Positions 8,423 through 18,893 of a stretch of 64,000 nucleotides of DNA are shown one piece after another (position 1 is the stretch's first letter; every line of letters starts with the position of its first letter). The notes beneath the pieces were generated by a model that was not told where the DNA came from, did not search any database, and worked only from the letters and a program-made list of their open reading frames with translations. Position numbers and translations under genes: made by a program. The stretch lies in assembly GCF_011057685.1 (NCBI RefSeq), contig NZ_LNFY01000010.1, positions 287,361 through 351,360 of the forward strand, written 5' to 3'. Origin of the DNA: Thermotoga sp. Ku-13t. Lineage in GTDB: Bacteria; Thermotogota; Thermotogae; Thermotogales; DSM-5069.

Positions 8423-9216
8423 GGTTTTCCACCCTTCCCTTTTTGTGCTAGGGCTGAAGCCAGAACGTGACACTCCAAACCGACATCGAACCGCAACAAG
8501 TACTTTTCTTCGAGATGTTTCTGAAGCAAAAACGCGTCACTCAGAGAGATGTTCAACCGGTTCGCGAAATCTTGCAAGTTAGAGGATAGCAGTCTCTGCC
8601 TGACGATTTCCACATCCTGATCGTCTATTTCCATACTCAGATCGTACTCGAACAATCTCTCGTAGAAGTGCGTGCCTTCATTCACAACGTACCTCTGCAT
8701 TACGAGTGCCTGACGAACTGCTTCGCGTGGGTCCTCGCACGGAGCCGACACACTCAATCTCGCCCTGCTTACCGTTGGTAACAGATCTGTTGAGAAGACG
8801 TACAAGTCGTGTTCTCCAGTGTTGATAACTGTAATCGCAAGCGATCTGAGCTTCTCCCTGTACGTGTATCGGTGTGCGAAATCTTCAGCGAACAGCAGTC
8901 CCACGAGCCTTCTACCTCGCCATGGTTCGATTTGTGCAGAGAGTTTTTCAACGACCTCTGGCCAGCGTTTTTCGTTCAACAACAGTTGGTTGACGTAGCA
9001 ACGAACAGTCTCCGTGAGAGGCTCGCCTTTCGTAACACCAAGAACCAGCTTACCGACGATGGTTTCAAGGGGAATGAGATCGAAGTCAAAACCGCGTAAG
9101 CGCACAGAAACAATCGTGCCGGACTGAAGCACCAGCTGTGCGTAGTTCATCAGTTCATTGCCCAGACCGAGATCGTCCCTGAGGATCTTTTCATCACTGA
9201 CTATGACGCAACGCAT
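8419..9216 (-). CDS. Hypothetical protein, paired with RsbW-like ATPase
   Basis: I do not recognise this 265-residue soluble protein. It lacks a signal peptide and membrane helices. The C-terminal third (NLQDFANRLNISLSDAFLLQ, near residues 212-231, followed by KHLEEKYLL) looks like a small helix-turn-helix or winged-helix unit, but this is only an impression. It is followed by an ATGA overlap to the RsbW-like ATPase, so the two are probably made together and may interact. The start ATG at 9216 is preceded by AGAGGATG and overlaps the queH end by 23 nt. Confidence 0.6.
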   Translation of the reverse strand: MRCVIVSDEKILRDDLGLGNELMNYAQLVLQSGTIVSVRLRGFDFDLIPLETIVGKLVLGVTKGEPLTETVRCYVNQLLLNEKRWPEVVEKLSAQIEPWRGRRLVGLLFAEDFAHRYTYREKLRSLAITVINTGEHDLYVFSTDLLPTVSRARLSVSAPCEDPREAVRQALVMQRYVVNEGTHFYERLFEYDLSMEIDDQDVEIVRQRLLSSNLQDFANRLNISLSDAFLLQKHLEEKYLLRFDVGLECHVLASALAQKGKGGKP

Positions 9217-9754
9217 CTTTTTTCATCCTCTCCTGCAACGACTTCAGACAGCCACAGTAGTTCTGCCTGTACAGTCCAAGCTCCCTGCTCAACTGAACGC
9301 TCCTGAGGAAACCGTTTCTTTTCTTGAAATCACTCGGCATGTACAGGATGCCAAGTTGCTTGGCTATTTTGTTGCCGAGGGAATTTATCAGCTTGGCGTC
9401 TTTCCTAGGGCTCGTCGTCAGAGTTGTAGCGAAAGTTTCGAAGCCTTTATCTCGCGCAAACTGGGCTGTGACGATCAAGCGGTGTCTTATACACTCTTCG
9501 CACCTTCTTGACTTTTCACCGAGATGGAGAAAATCAGCAATGGATCTGAACCAATCTTCTTTGCCTTTCTTTACCACGACGAGTTTCAGATCCCACGATT
9601 CACACAGTTTCACAACGGCCTGAAGGCGTCTTTCGTACTCTTCTTCGGGCTCGATGTTCGGGTTGTAAAAGAACAGGACGGGCTCGATGCCCGTTTCTCT
9701 CAAACGTTCTACCGCCACGGTCGCATCGGGAGCACAGCACACGTGAAGCAGCAT
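9194..9754 (-). CDS. queH: Epoxyqueuosine reductase QueH
   Basis: Reduces epoxyqueuosine in tRNA to queuosine, the last step of Q biosynthesis. It is the non-cobalamin alternative to QueG. The 186-residue product (formerly DUF208) has the family's cysteine pairs: LLHVCCAPD at the N-terminus, RRCEECIRHRL near residue 86 and NYCGCLKSL near 168. These are expected to hold an Fe-S cluster and an extra metal. The start ATG at 9754 shares one base with the dtd stop. No other queuosine gene is in the window, so preQ1 synthesis or salvage must lie elsewhere. Confidence 0.92.
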   Translation of the reverse strand: MLLHVCCAPDATVAVERLRETGIEPVLFFYNPNIEPEEEYERRLQAVVKLCESWDLKLVVVKKGKEDWFRSIADFLHLGEKSRRCEECIRHRLIVTAQFARDKGFETFATTLTTSPRKDAKLINSLGNKIAKQLGILYMPSDFKKRNGFLRSVQLSRELGLYRQNYCGCLKSLQERMKKDALRHSQ

Positions 9755-10203
9755 CAGAATCTCCTTTCACTGTCGAGGAGGATGGTGACCGGTCCATCGT
9801 TGATCGATTCGACTTCCATGTGTGCGCCGAACACACCTTTTTCAATTTTTCTCAACTGCTGCCTCATTTTTTCTATGAAAAGCTCGTACAGCTTTTCTCC
9901 AACTTCAGCGGGTGCCGCTTCATCGAAAGAAGGGCGCCTCCCGCGTCTGCAGTCACCGTACAACGTGAACTGCGATATAACGAGCAACTCACCGTCGACC
10001 TGCAGCAAACTCAGGTTCATCTTGCCGTTTTCGTCTTCAAAAATTCTCAGATTCGCGATTTTTTCACACATCCAGTCCACATCCTTTTCCGTGTCGTTCT
10101 TGCCCACACCCAGATAAACCAGCAATCCTCTATCGATGCATCCCACCAGTTTCCCATCCACCGTTACGCTCGCTCTGTGGACCCTCTGGACGACTGCTCT
10201 CAA
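9754..10203 (-). CDS. dtd: D-aminoacyl-tRNA deacylase
   Basis: Removes D-amino acids (and glycine from tRNA-Ala) from mischarged tRNA. The 149-residue protein begins [18 protein letters not shown] and carries the two active-site motifs of the family, [17 protein letters not shown] and [12 protein letters not shown]. Its length is standard. It overlaps the rel stop by 4 nt (10200-10203), so it is coupled to rel, an association common in bacteria. Confidence 0.95.
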   Translation of the reverse strand: MRAVVQRVHRASVTVDGKLVGCIDRGLLVYLGVGKNDTEKDVDWMCEKIANLRIFEDENGKMNLSLLQVDGELLVISQFTLYGDCRRGRRPSFDEAAPAEVGEKLYELFIEKMRQQLRKIEKGVFGAHMEVESINDGPVTILLDSERRF

Positions 10204-12338
10204 GCGCTCTTCCCCCTTTCGACACGCACGACCGCAGGGTTGTTTTCCAGAACCTTCCTGGCTTCTTCAAGTTGCTTTGCATCACTCACCATCACGGTCA
10301 GGGAAGCGATCGAGTAGTTCCACCTCGTTGAAACCAGCTCGGCTCTGACCACGCTCGCACCTTTGTTTTCGAGTGATTGAACCAGTTTGCCGATCTCAGT
10401 CTTGTCTCTGAACTCCACTCTGAGATTGGTCTGGTAGCGTTCCTCGGTCTTTCCATTCCAGCGGGCATTGAACACCTTTTCTGGATCCACGTTTTGTATG
10501 TTCCTGCAGTTCGATGTGTGAATCGTGATGCCTCTTCTGCTCACCACGCCCACGATTTCGTCTCCAGGGACCGGACCGCAACATTTGGCAAGATGAATTT
10601 CTATGTTCTTCAGACCATCGATTTCGACGCCTGCACTGGCGCTCAGTTTGTGTTTGGAACGCTTTGAGACTCTCTGCTCATCTGTTGCCAGAGGGCTGAG
10701 GATCTTCACGAGTTCTTTTGGACCTATGGTACCTTCACCGATCCTGCTGAAGAACTCTGTTTCGTCTATTCCCTGTGACTGAAGGTATTTTTTCACCTCC
10801 GGTGTCTTCATGATTTCTTCGATGGGCTTTGAGAACTGCTTGCTCACTTTTCTCAGGACGTCCTTGCCTCTCTCGATCAGCTCGTTCTGGAGTTGTTCTC
10901 TGAAGAATTTTCTGATCTTGGCTTTCGTGCGTGGTGATCGGGCGTATTTCAACCAGTCAAGGCTGGGCCTGCCCGACTTGTTCACGATGATCTCAACGAT
11001 GTCACCGTTTCTGAGTTCGTAATCTATCGGAACGATGCGACCGTTCACTTTCGCTCCGGCAAACCTGTGTCCGATTTCCGTGTGCACGGCGTAAGCGAAA
11101 TCGATCGGTGTCGCACCGCGTGGCAGGTGCTTGACTTCACCTTTCGGAGTGAACACGAACACTTCGTCGATTTCGAGTTCCTTTTTGAGCTCTTCCAGCC
11201 CTGCGAGGTTCTTCGTGAGCTCTTTCTTCCACTCGAGCAGTTGTGTGACCCATTTCTGCATGGTCTTAACGTTGATGCCTTCCTTGTATATCCAGTGAGC
11301 TATGAGACCGTACTCGGCTTCTGCGTGCATCTCCCAGTCCCTTATCTGCACTTCCAGAGGTTCTCCGTAGCCAGTTATCACCGTCGTATGCAGCGATCTG
11401 TAACCGTTCGATTTGGGCGCTGCTATGTAATCTTTGAACCTTCCAGGAAGTGGCTTCCAGAGGTTGTGCACGATACCGAGAACACTGTAGCATGTGACCA
11501 CATCCTTCACGATCGCCCTGATTCCGAACAAATCGTAGATCTCGTCGAATTCCTTGCCCTTCTGGCTCAGCTTCTGCCAGATACTGTAGTAGTGCTTGAA
11601 TCTACCTTCAACGTGGGCTTCGATACCGTTTTGCTGTAGAGCTTCTCTGAGCGTTTGCACGTACTCGTTTATTCTCTGCTCTCTCTCTTTCTTCTTCTCC
11701 GCGACGAGCATCTTGATCCTGTTGTACTCGTTTCTGTTGAGCGTTTTGAACGCGAGATCTTCGAGTTCCCATTTGATCGTGTATATACCGAGCTTATGGG
11801 CTATGGGGGCATAGATCTCGAGCGTTTCTTTTGCCTTGTAGATCTTCTTATGTTCGTCTTTGACGAAATCTATCGTTCTCATGTTGTGGAGCCTGTCCGC
11901 GAGTTTCACCACTATAACTCTTATGTCCTCGGCCATCGCGAAGAACATCTTTTGAATCGTCTCGAGTTTTAAAATCGAGTCTGCCGAATCTACAGGCGCG
12001 TTGATTCTGCTGACCTTCGTGACGCCGTCCACAATTCGTGCAATCTGTTTGCCAAACATTTGCTCTATATCTTCCAGCTTGACTCGTCCCTGACTGTCTT
12101 CGACCGCATCGTGCAGCATCGCTGCTATCAACGTTTCGATGTCCACGTTCATGGCTGCGAGGATCTTGCACACCTCGACGGGGTGGTTCACGAAAGGCTC
12201 TCCAGATTCTCTGAACATTCCCTCATGCGCGAACAGGGCCAGCTTGTACGCGTTGGCCAGCTTCTTCTTATCTTCGTCGGAAAAATTTCTCGCCGAAAGC
12301 TTCAGTATTTCTGAAACGATCCTGATCGCCTCATCCAT
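10200..12338 (-). CDS. rel: Bifunctional (p)ppGpp synthetase/hydrolase
   Basis: Long RelA/SpoT homolog (712 residues) that makes and degrades the alarmone (p)ppGpp. Domains in order are an HD hydrolase (FVNHPVEV near residue 52, MLHDAVEDS near 76), a synthetase with [19 protein letters not shown] near 300, and then a TGS domain ([20 protein letters not shown]). A zinc-finger/RIS region with CC ([10 protein letters not shown]) and a C-terminal ACT domain follow. The RFKD sequence in the synthetase is the form found in bifunctional Rel enzymes, and the HD residues are intact, so both activities are expected. The start overlaps the mnmG stop by 8 nt. Confidence 0.94.
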   Translation of the reverse strand: MDEAIRIVSEILKLSARNFSDEDKKKLANAYKLALFAHEGMFRESGEPFVNHPVEVCKILAAMNVDIETLIAAMLHDAVEDSQGRVKLEDIEQMFGKQIARIVDGVTKVSRINAPVDSADSILKLETIQKMFFAMAEDIRVIVVKLADRLHNMRTIDFVKDEHKKIYKAKETLEIYAPIAHKLGIYTIKWELEDLAFKTLNRNEYNRIKMLVAEKKKEREQRINEYVQTLREALQQNGIEAHVEGRFKHYYSIWQKLSQKGKEFDEIYDLFGIRAIVKDVVTCYSVLGIVHNLWKPLPGRFKDYIAAPKSNGYRSLHTTVITGYGEPLEVQIRDWEMHAEAEYGLIAHWIYKEGINVKTMQKWVTQLLEWKKELTKNLAGLEELKKELEIDEVFVFTPKGEVKHLPRGATPIDFAYAVHTEIGHRFAGAKVNGRIVPIDYELRNGDIVEIIVNKSGRPSLDWLKYARSPRTKAKIRKFFREQLQNELIERGKDVLRKVSKQFSKPIEEIMKTPEVKKYLQSQGIDETEFFSRIGEGTIGPKELVKILSPLATDEQRVSKRSKHKLSASAGVEIDGLKNIEIHLAKCCGPVPGDEIVGVVSRRGITIHTSNCRNIQNVDPEKVFNARWNGKTEERYQTNLRVEFRDKTEIGKLVQSLENKGASVVRAELVSTRWNYSIASLTVMVSDAKQLEEARKVLENNPAVVRVERGKSA

Positions 12339-14223
12339 CCTCTTCGCTTCCCACTTTCCGTTCCTTGTTCCTCAAGCAGTTGATGAGTGCGGCTATGTCC
12401 GAAGGCGTCACACCCGGTATCCTGCTCGCCTGCAGTACAGTCTTGGGCCTCTCCCGCGTCAGCTTCTCGCGCGCTTCGTAAGAGAGGTTGATCACTCTGG
12501 AGTAATCAAGGTCTTCGGGAATTTTTATCTCATCGAGGTCTCTCAGCATCTGCACTTCCTGGATCATCTTCTCGATGTAATCTTCGTATTTCGCCGATAG
12601 CTCAACTTGTTCGATCAGCTCTTTGTCTTCCATCGGAGAAGGATCCAGAGGTTTTATGTGCTCGTAGCTGACGTTTTGTCTTTTCATCAGGTTGAACAGC
12701 GATGTGGGCTGACGCAGCGGTTGTGTTCCAGTTCGGACGAGCAAATCGTTCACTCGATCCGTTGGGGTGACGATGATCTGCTTCAATCTTTTGACTTGTT
12801 CCTCGATGTTTTGTTTCAATCTTACCACCTTTTCGTAGAACCATTTCGGCACTAAGCCGACCCGGTATCCTTTCTCGACCAGTCTCAGATGGGCGTTGTC
12901 GTGCCGCAGCAACAGTCTGAATTCGGCCCTCGACGTCAGCAGTCTGTACGGCTCATCGACTCCCCTTGTTACCAGATCGTCTATCATGACGCCTATGTAC
13001 GCTTCAGACCTATCTATGTAGATCGGTTCTTCGCCCCTGAGTTTCTGAACGGCGTTCATACCTGCGACTATTCCCTGGCCTGCGGCTTCTTCGTAACCGC
13101 TGGTGCCGTTGATCTGACCCGCGAAGAACAGACCTTCAACGATCTTGCTCTCCAGCGTGTGGTAAAGCTGAGTTGGATCTATGTAATCGTATTCGATGGC
13201 GTAAGCAGGTCTAACGATGTGCGCGTTTTCAAGACCTTCGATGGTTCTGATCATCTCGATCTGTACTTCGTAAGGCAGGCTCGTGCTCAGCCCGTTCAAA
13301 TAATACTCATCGGTGTCTCTGCCTTCAGGTTCCACGAAGATCTGGTGAGACGTCTTTTCGGGGAATTTCACCACCTTGTCTTCTATCGAAGGACAGTACC
13401 TTGGACCTTTTCCAGAGATGAGTTTGATCTCGCCGTACAGCGGTGAGAAGGCGAGGTTAGCCTGAATGATCTTCTTTGTCCTCTCGTTTGTGTAGGTCAG
13501 CCAGCAAGGATAATCCTTCGGAAGGATCTTCGGATCACTGAAGTAAGAGAAGGAGAGCGGCTCATCCGCGGTGTCCTGACGCTTCATCTTCGTGAAATCT
13601 ATCGTTTTACCGAGAACGCGTGCAGGCGTGCCGGTTTTGAACCTTCCCATTTTGAAACCGAGTCTCATCAAAGCTTCGGACAGGCCCTTGGCTGGAAAGT
13701 CACCCAACCTTCCGGCTTCGAAGGTTTGCCGACCTATGAAGATCTTCCCGTTGAGGAAAGTTCCCGTGGTTATGATCGCGACACGCGTTTCGTAGATGGT
13801 TCCAAGCTTGTCAACAACCGCCCTGATGCGACCGTTTTCAACGATGAGGTCGCACACTTCCGCCTGTCTTAAAAACAAATTCTTCGTCTGCTCGAGTGCT
13901 CGTTTCATCGTCTGGCTGTACGCAACTTTGTCTATCTGCGCGCGCAGCGCCCTCACCGAGGCTCCCTTGCTCGTGTTGAGCATTCTCACGTTTATCATCG
14001 TCTTGTCCGTCGTCTTTGCCATCTCTCCGCCGAGGGCGTCCACTTCGCGAACGACAATACCTTTCGCGGGGCCACCGATGGCAGGGTTGCAGGAGGCCCA
14101 CGCGACCCTATCGAGGTTGGATGTTATGAGGAGGGTTTTGAAACCACTCCTGGCCGTCGCGAGCGCCGCTTCCACTCCCGCGTGACCCGCTCCCACGACG
14201 ACCACGTCGTACGATTCTCTCAC
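12331..14223 (-). CDS. mnmG: tRNA uridine-5-carboxymethylaminomethyl modification enzyme
   Basis: FAD enzyme that, with MnmE, modifies wobble U34 of several tRNAs. The product is 630 residues. The FAD motif [20 protein letters not shown] is at the very N-terminus, followed by [10 protein letters not shown], and the C-terminal helical MnmE-binding region is present. The open frame continues upstream to 14619, but the start is set at GTG 14223. There GAGGTGAGA precedes it and the FAD motif sits correctly, and a longer form would run across the divergent surE gene. It is the first gene of the nine-gene minus-strand block. mnmE is not in the window. Confidence 0.93.
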   Translation of the reverse strand: MRESYDVVVVGAGHAGVEAALATARSGFKTLLITSNLDRVAWASCNPAIGGPAKGIVVREVDALGGEMAKTTDKTMINVRMLNTSKGASVRALRAQIDKVAYSQTMKRALEQTKNLFLRQAEVCDLIVENGRIRAVVDKLGTIYETRVAIITTGTFLNGKIFIGRQTFEAGRLGDFPAKGLSEALMRLGFKMGRFKTGTPARVLGKTIDFTKMKRQDTADEPLSFSYFSDPKILPKDYPCWLTYTNERTKKIIQANLAFSPLYGEIKLISGKGPRYCPSIEDKVVKFPEKTSHQIFVEPEGRDTDEYYLNGLSTSLPYEVQIEMIRTIEGLENAHIVRPAYAIEYDYIDPTQLYHTLESKIVEGLFFAGQINGTSGYEEAAGQGIVAGMNAVQKLRGEEPIYIDRSEAYIGVMIDDLVTRGVDEPYRLLTSRAEFRLLLRHDNAHLRLVEKGYRVGLVPKWFYEKVVRLKQNIEEQVKRLKQIIVTPTDRVNDLLVRTGTQPLRQPTSLFNLMKRQNVSYEHIKPLDPSPMEDKELIEQVELSAKYEDYIEKMIQEVQMLRDLDEIKIPEDLDYSRVINLSYEAREKLTRERPKTVLQASRIPGVTPSDIAALINCLRNKERKVGSEEDG

Positions 14224-14338
14224 GTTCTCACCTCGAATTTGTTCGATATTCAATTTTAACACGCTCTCGCACCGATTTCCGAAACAGGTTTGCAACGATA
14301 ATAGTGGTAGAATCTTGTCACGGCGAGAGGTGATGAGC

Positions 14339-15151
14339 TTGCGCATCCTGCTCACCAACGACGACGGCGTGACGTCCGTCGGCCTTCTGACACTCGCGGA
14401 GGTTCTCTCCAGGAAACACGAGGTCCTCGTTGTGGCGCCGGAGTCTGAACAGAGTGCCACGGGCCACGCTATAACGGTGAGGATGCCGATCTGGGTGAAG
14501 CGCGTGAAAGTCTTCGAACACATACCGGTGTACGCGACGACAGGCACTCCTGCGGACTGCGTCAAGCTCGGAGTGGAAGTGATAGGTGAGAAGAACATAG
14601 ACCTCGTTGTCAGTGGCATAAACGTCGGCTACAATCTCGGAACGGACATCGTCTATTCTGGCACCGTATCCGGTGCGATAGAAGGAGCACTGCTCGGGAT
14701 AGCCTCATTGGCTCTGTCCGCACCGGCAAACGAAGATTTCGATTACAAAAGGGCTGCGGAGTTCGCCATGGAATTCATTGAGGAATTCGACTTTTCATTG
14801 CTCGAGAGGTTCACCGCGTTGAATTTGAACTTCCCCGCGGGAGAGATAAAGGGATGGAAAGTGGCCAGACAAAGCGCGAGGAGGTACGCGGACAGGTTCG
14901 AGGCGCGCGTGGACCCAATGGGGAACACGTACTACTGGATGTACGGTGACGTCATAGAAGACGATGAAAGGCCCGATTGTGATTACGTTGTCGTGAGGGA
15001 TGGTTACGTTGCCGTTACCCCTATCACGGTCTTCATGACGCACGAGCGTTTGCTCGAGAGGTTGAAGGAGGTGAATGAGCGTGAGAAGGATAAGGTTGCT
15101 GGGAGATCCGGTGCTCAGAAAGAAGGCCAAGGAAGTTTCTCAGATAGATGA
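14339..15151 (+). CDS. surE: 5'/3'-nucleotidase SurE
   Basis: Metal-dependent survival protein phosphatase acting on nucleoside monophosphates. The N-terminus RILLTNDDG with the paired Asp is the family metal site, and [24 protein letters not shown] is the conserved central motif. The start is set at TTG 14339 because this gives the conserved [10 protein letters not shown] and GAGAGG lies 8 nt upstream. ATG 14333 and TTG 14315 are in frame but badly spaced. The last 25 residues are low-complexity and charged and overlap def by 71 nt in another frame, unusual for the family. It is the first gene of a long plus-strand operon. Confidence 0.92.
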   Translation: MRILLTNDDGVTSVGLLTLAEVLSRKHEVLVVAPESEQSATGHAITVRMPIWVKRVKVFEHIPVYATTGTPADCVKLGVEVIGEKNIDLVVSGINVGYNLGTDIVYSGTVSGAIEGALLGIASLALSAPANEDFDYKRAAEFAMEFIEEFDFSLLERFTALNLNFPAGEIKGWKVARQSARRYADRFEARVDPMGNTYYWMYGDVIEDDERPDCDYVVVRDGYVAVTPITVFMTHERLLERLKEVNEREKDKVAGRSGAQKEGQGSFSDR

Positions 15152-15578
15152 GTACATTCTGAGTCTCATCAAGGACATGTTTGAAGCCATGTACGCAGAA
15201 GACGGGGTTGGCCTGGCCGCTCCACAGGTTGGGGTATCTCTCAGGATCATAGTGATGGACGATGGAAAACCGAGGGCCATGATAAATCCGCAGATCATCT
15301 ACAGGAGTGAAGAGAAGATAATCGGTGAGGAAGGTTGCTTAAGCATTCCTGAAGTTTTCGAGAACGTGGAGCGCAGCAAGGAAGTGATCGTCAAATACAA
15401 GGATGAGAACGGCACCGAACACGAGGAAAAGTTCATCGACTACAGCGCTCGGATTGTTCAGCACGAATATGACCATCTCGATGGAATACTGTTCATAGAT
15501 CTCATACCGGCTGAAAGAAGGGCGGCGATCCGAGGAAAATTGCTCGAGATCGTCAAACGTTCGGTTCATCATAGGTGA
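15081..15578 (+). CDS. def: Peptide deformylase
   Basis: Removes the formyl group from N-terminal Met of new proteins. All three motifs are seen: GVGLAAPQVG, EEGCLSIP and QHEYDHLDG, giving the Cys-His-His metal site and catalytic Glu. The start is set at GTG 15081, giving [13 protein letters not shown], with AGGAGG ending 9 nt before. ATG 15075 is only 3 nt from it and would add two residues. The gene sits between surE and fmt, the classic def-fmt pair. Confidence 0.95.
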   Translation: MRRIRLLGDPVLRKKAKEVSQIDEYILSLIKDMFEAMYAEDGVGLAAPQVGVSLRIIVMDDGKPRAMINPQIIYRSEEKIIGEEGCLSIPEVFENVERSKEVIVKYKDENGTEHEEKFIDYSARIVQHEYDHLDGILFIDLIPAERRAAIRGKLLEIVKRSVHHR

Positions 15579-15583
15579 GCTCG

Positions 15584-16483
15584 ATGAGGATCCTCTTTCT
15601 TGGAACACCACATTTCGCCGCGAAGCATCTCGAAGCTTTGCTGAAAAACGGTTTGGAAGTTGTGGCTGTCGTGACGCAGCCTGACAAGCCGTGTGGTCGG
15701 GGTTTGAAACCAGCTCCGAGTCCTGTAAAAGTGCTCGCACAATCGGCAAACATACCCATTTACGAACAGCTCAAACAGGTTCCGTTCGACACACTGAAAA
15801 TAGATGTCTGCGTCGTTGTGGCTTACGGGAAGCTGATCCTGAAGAAATACCTTGACATGTTGCCGTTCTACAACGTTCATCCATCACTCTTACCCAGATA
15901 CAGAGGTGCTGCACCCATACAGCGCGCCATAGAAAATGGAGAGAAAATCACGGGCGTGACGATCTTCAAAGTGACCGAGCAGCTCGATGCAGGTCCCATC
16001 GCAATGCAGGAGCGTGTCGAGATAGGAGACTTCGAAACGTTCGACGAGGTGGAAGCGAAACTTTTGAACCTTGGTTGCAGAATGTTGGTCGAATTTCTGC
16101 AAGATCCTTTCTCGTATCCACTCGTACCGCAGGATGAATCTCTGGCGAGTTACGCACCGAAGATTGAAGAAAAAGATCTGTTTGTGGATTTCACCCAGCC
16201 TGCCAGTAAGGTTAAGGACAAAATAAGGGCTTACGACTCGAAACCTGGCGCGAGGGCGTTTTTGAACGGTTGCTGTGTTAAGATCTTTGGGGCCAAGGCT
16301 CTCGAGCCTGGTTCAGAAGAAGCGGGAAAGATCGTCCGCGTAGACAAAAATGGGGCCCTCGTGGCGACTCCTGCAGGTTTTGTAGTCGTTTCATACATCC
16401 AGTTTCCTGGAAAAAGGAAAATGACGTTCTTTGAAGCTCTCAACGGTAGGTTACTGAAGGTGAACGATAAATTCAACACCTGA
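15584..16483 (+). CDS. fmt: Methionyl-tRNA formyltransferase
   Basis: Formylates initiator Met-tRNA with 10-formyltetrahydrofolate. The 299-residue protein starts MRILFLGTPHFA and contains the catalytic NVHPSLLPRYRGAAPIQRAI region with the Asn-His pair, followed by VTIFKVTEQLDAGPI. The C-terminal OB-like domain is present. The start ATG 15584 follows AGGTGA at 5 nt. It ends four bases before the RNase P RNA. Confidence 0.95.
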   Translation: MRILFLGTPHFAAKHLEALLKNGLEVVAVVTQPDKPCGRGLKPAPSPVKVLAQSANIPIYEQLKQVPFDTLKIDVCVVVAYGKLILKKYLDMLPFYNVHPSLLPRYRGAAPIQRAIENGEKITGVTIFKVTEQLDAGPIAMQERVEIGDFETFDEVEAKLLNLGCRMLVEFLQDPFSYPLVPQDESLASYAPKIEEKDLFVDFTQPASKVKDKIRAYDSKPGARAFLNGCCVKIFGAKALEPGSEEAGKIVRVDKNGALVATPAGFVVVSYIQFPGKRKMTFFEALNGRLLKVNDKFNT

Positions 16484-16486
16484 AGA

Positions 16487-16817
16487 CACGGAGAGGGACG
16501 GGTGGCCGCGGGTTCAACACCCGAGGAAAGTCCGGACTCCACAGGGCAGGGTGCTGGGTAATACCCAGGAGGAGCGATCCTCGGAAAGGGCCACAGAAAC
16601 TTCAAACCGCCCGAAGAGGGCAAGGGTGAAAAGGTGAGGTAAGAGCTCACCAGTGCTGGGGTAACCCAGCAGCTCGGTAACCCCCACCTGGAGCAAGGCC
16701 GAACAGGGGTGGGTGGCCCGCCCATAACCCCGGGTAGGCCGCTTGAGGAGGGCGGAAACGCTCTCCCCAGATAGATGGCCACCCTCGACAGAATCCGGCT
16801 TACAGTCCCTCTCCGTG
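16487..16817 (+). ncRNA. rnpB: RNase P RNA (bacterial type A)
   Basis: Catalytic RNA of RNase P, which matures tRNA 5' ends. The ends form helix P1 (CACGGAGAGGGAC at 16487-16499 with GTCCCTCTCCGTG at 16805-16817). Conserved core elements are seen in order: GAGGAAAGTCCGGACTCC near 16524, CCACAGAAAC near 16591, GAGGAGGGCGGAAACGCTC near 16745, and the 3' core AGATAGATGGCCACC with GACAGAATCCGGCTTACAG. The gene lies in the gap between fmt and truA, with no separate promoter found. It is therefore probably cut out of, or read together with, the operon transcript. P1 followed by ATTTTG may itself act as a weak terminator. Confidence 0.97.
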
Positions 16818-16845
16818 ATTTTGATTCCTGGAGGTGGTGTCGGTC

Positions 16846-17580
16846 TTGAAGAGGTTCATGGCGGTGGTGTCTTACGATGGTACGAACTTCTTCGGCTTTC
16901 AAACACAACCCAGCGTCAGAACGGTTCAGGGCGTGATCGAGGCTGCCCTGGAAAGGATCTTCAAAACTAAAACCACGGTCTTGGTTTCTGGAAGGACTGA
17001 CACGGGGGTACACGCGATAGGTCAGGTGATAGTCTTTGACAGCCCGATCGACATAGATGAGACGAGTATGAAAAACGCGTTGAACGCGAACCTGCCGGAC
17101 GACGTCTACGTGAGGAAAGTGATCGAGGTCGATAAGGATTTCCATCCACGTTTCGAAGCGAAGAGACGAATATACCATTACTTGATCTACAACGCGACCG
17201 AACCTAACCTGTTCATGAGGAACTACGCCTGGTGGTTTCCGTACAAACTCGATGTGAAAAAGATGCGCGAGGCTGCGAGGTATCTCGAAGGGGAACACGA
17301 CTTCAGGAGTTTCGTGAAAACGGAAGACAACGAGAGCACCGTGAGGACCATATACAGGATCAGAATACTTCGTCTGAGGAACAACCTCATTTTGATCCGT
17401 GTCGAGGGCCGTTCCTTCGCACGCAGGATGGTTAGAAACATAGTGGGTGCTCTCGTGAAGGTGGGGACGGGACAATGGGAACCGGAGAAACTGAAAGAAA
17501 TCCTCGAAGCGAAAGACAGATCGCTCGCACCTGCTACCGCGCCTGCACATGGTTTGTACTTCTACTCTGTGGAATTCTGA
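16846..17580 (+). CDS. truA: tRNA pseudouridine(38-40) synthase
   Basis: Isomerises U38-U40 in the anticodon arm. The catalytic motif [10 protein letters not shown] with Asp is near residue 50. [13 protein letters not shown] near the start and [17 protein letters not shown] near 190 are family signatures. The start is set at TTG 16846 ([12 protein letters not shown]) about 10 nt after GGAGGT. GTG 16834 and 16837 are in frame but overlap the ribosome site. The last 106 nt overlap the next gene in another frame. Confidence 0.94.
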   Translation: MKRFMAVVSYDGTNFFGFQTQPSVRTVQGVIEAALERIFKTKTTVLVSGRTDTGVHAIGQVIVFDSPIDIDETSMKNALNANLPDDVYVRKVIEVDKDFHPRFEAKRRIYHYLIYNATEPNLFMRNYAWWFPYKLDVKKMREAARYLEGEHDFRSFVKTEDNESTVRTIYRIRILRLRNNLILIRVEGRSFARRMVRNIVGALVKVGTGQWEPEKLKEILEAKDRSLAPATAPAHGLYFYSVEF

Positions 17581-18893
17581 TCGCGTTCGAAGTTGACAAA
17601 ATCAACCTGTTCGGTACTCAACTCTATGTCGTGCAGGAAAGAGGCATTCTCTATTACGTCGGTGAGACTCCTCCCGCGACCGATGACATGCTTCTGGTGG
17701 AAAAGTGGATGTGTCTTCCAACCGTTAGCCTGCTGTACGATGGTCCCAGTGAGATGGAACGTGTCGTCAAAAAATGTTTGAACGAAGCGGGTGTCCTTGT
17801 GGGCATCGGCGATCTTCTCTATGTGAAGCTGAGAAAACAATCCGGTCTTTGTTACATCAGGTTGATGTACAGAGACGTGGAATGGGATAACTCCGACTCG
17901 CTCTGGAAAGAAGAAGAATTCGAGAACAACCTGTGCGAAAAGCTGAAGGAGCTGTTCTCCCCGTATGTGCCCGAACGGCCGAAAGAGGGTTATTCAGTCC
18001 TGTGGGCTGGTCGAATCATCGTTGAAAAGCGAGAAAACCAAACTGTTCCGGTGAAGATTGAAATTCCTGAAAGAATCGTGTCGCTCACTGTGAACGGTGA
18101 AAAGAAGCTCGTTCCAGAAGGTTTTTACAATCTCTACGGTAAGATCGTGTACGTGGACGAAGACATCTCTCTCTCGAACACCGCGTTCTTTGAGGGGGCC
18201 CAGATGGTTTTCAAAACTTCGGACGGTTACGTCATTTACAGAGATGGAACGCTGCTCTTTTCAAACGGCAGGAAGATCGCTTTTGAAGAACCATTCGATG
18301 TTATAAACGATTCTCCGATTCCCTGGCGTGTCAACGTTAAGGCGGAGGGTTCCAGTTTCGCTACAACGGTGCTGGGACGATTCGAGAAGACGCTCGTGCT
18401 CTCGTGTGGAATGATATGCCCAATGGATTTTTCGTGGTTCCTGCGTGTGAGTGGTCCCATCATCGAATGGGCCCAAAGTGAGCAGAGATTTTACGTGCTC
18501 GACATCGCAGGCTACGTCAGAGCCATCGACTTGAAAACCCGGCGCACGCTCTGGGAAAGGCTGGTCCCAGGTGCGTGGGGTATAGCGGTCCACGACAATG
18601 AGATCTACGTCGGTTCGGGAGAAAAGCTTTTGAGATTAAACGAGCGAGGAGAGCTTGTGGAGGAGAGAAGTTGCAAAGATTTCGGGGTTTCTTCAAGGGG
18701 TATAATTGCTTTGACGGAAACCGATGGCGTGTTCGTCAGGGGACATGGCGTGAGCGTGCTGCTCAAAGGTTCCACCGCTACGGTTTACGCCGACCAAACT
18801 TTCGAGTTCGATGGCATCAAGAGCGTTCGTCTGTTCGACTGGGGCGCAGTGCTCATTGGTGAATCTGGATGCTGGGTGGTAGAAAAACGTTGA
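17475..18893 (+). CDS. Membrane-anchored PQQ-like beta-propeller protein, function unknown
   Basis: I do not recognise a named family. The frame codes for 472 residues: a basic N-terminus, one hydrophobic helix ([15 protein letters not shown], about residues 26-40) and a large outside domain. The end of that domain has PQQ-like repeat features, as in [18 protein letters not shown] near 350 and [20 protein letters not shown]. It may be a periplasmic propeller protein. ATG 17475 is the only good in-frame start before the helix and follows GGTGGGG, but it lies 106 nt inside truA. No ATG/GTG/TTG exists between there and the helix. The end overlaps tlyA by TTGA. Confidence 0.6.
   Translation: MGTGETERNPRSERQIARTCYRACTWFVLLLCGILIAFEVDKINLFGTQLYVVQERGILYYVGETPPATDDMLLVEKWMCLPTVSLLYDGPSEMERVVKKCLNEAGVLVGIGDLLYVKLRKQSGLCYIRLMYRDVEWDNSDSLWKEEEFENNLCEKLKELFSPYVPERPKEGYSVLWAGRIIVEKRENQTVPVKIEIPERIVSLTVNGEKKLVPEGFYNLYGKIVYVDEDISLSNTAFFEGAQMVFKTSDGYVIYRDGTLLFSNGRKIAFEEPFDVINDSPIPWRVNVKAEGSSFATTVLGRFEKTLVLSCGMICPMDFSWFLRVSGPIIEWAQSEQRFYVLDIAGYVRAIDLKTRRTLWERLVPGAWGIAVHDNEIYVGSGEKLLRLNERGELVEERSCKDFGVSSRGIIALTETDGVFVRGHGVSVLLKGSTATVYADQTFEFDGIKSVRLFDWGAVLIGESGCWVVEKR

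Noticed and set aside
14224..14619. N-terminal extension of MnmG by 132 residues
   Set aside because: The FAD motif starts at GTG 14223 behind a good ribosome site. The extension would overlap the divergent surE gene and is not like any MnmG.
16231..17550. A 439-codon open frame on the minus strand across rnpB and truA
   Set aside because: It lies opposite the end of fmt, the RNase P RNA and truA, has a His/Arg/Pro-rich translation without any motif, and no ribosome site. It is a shadow.
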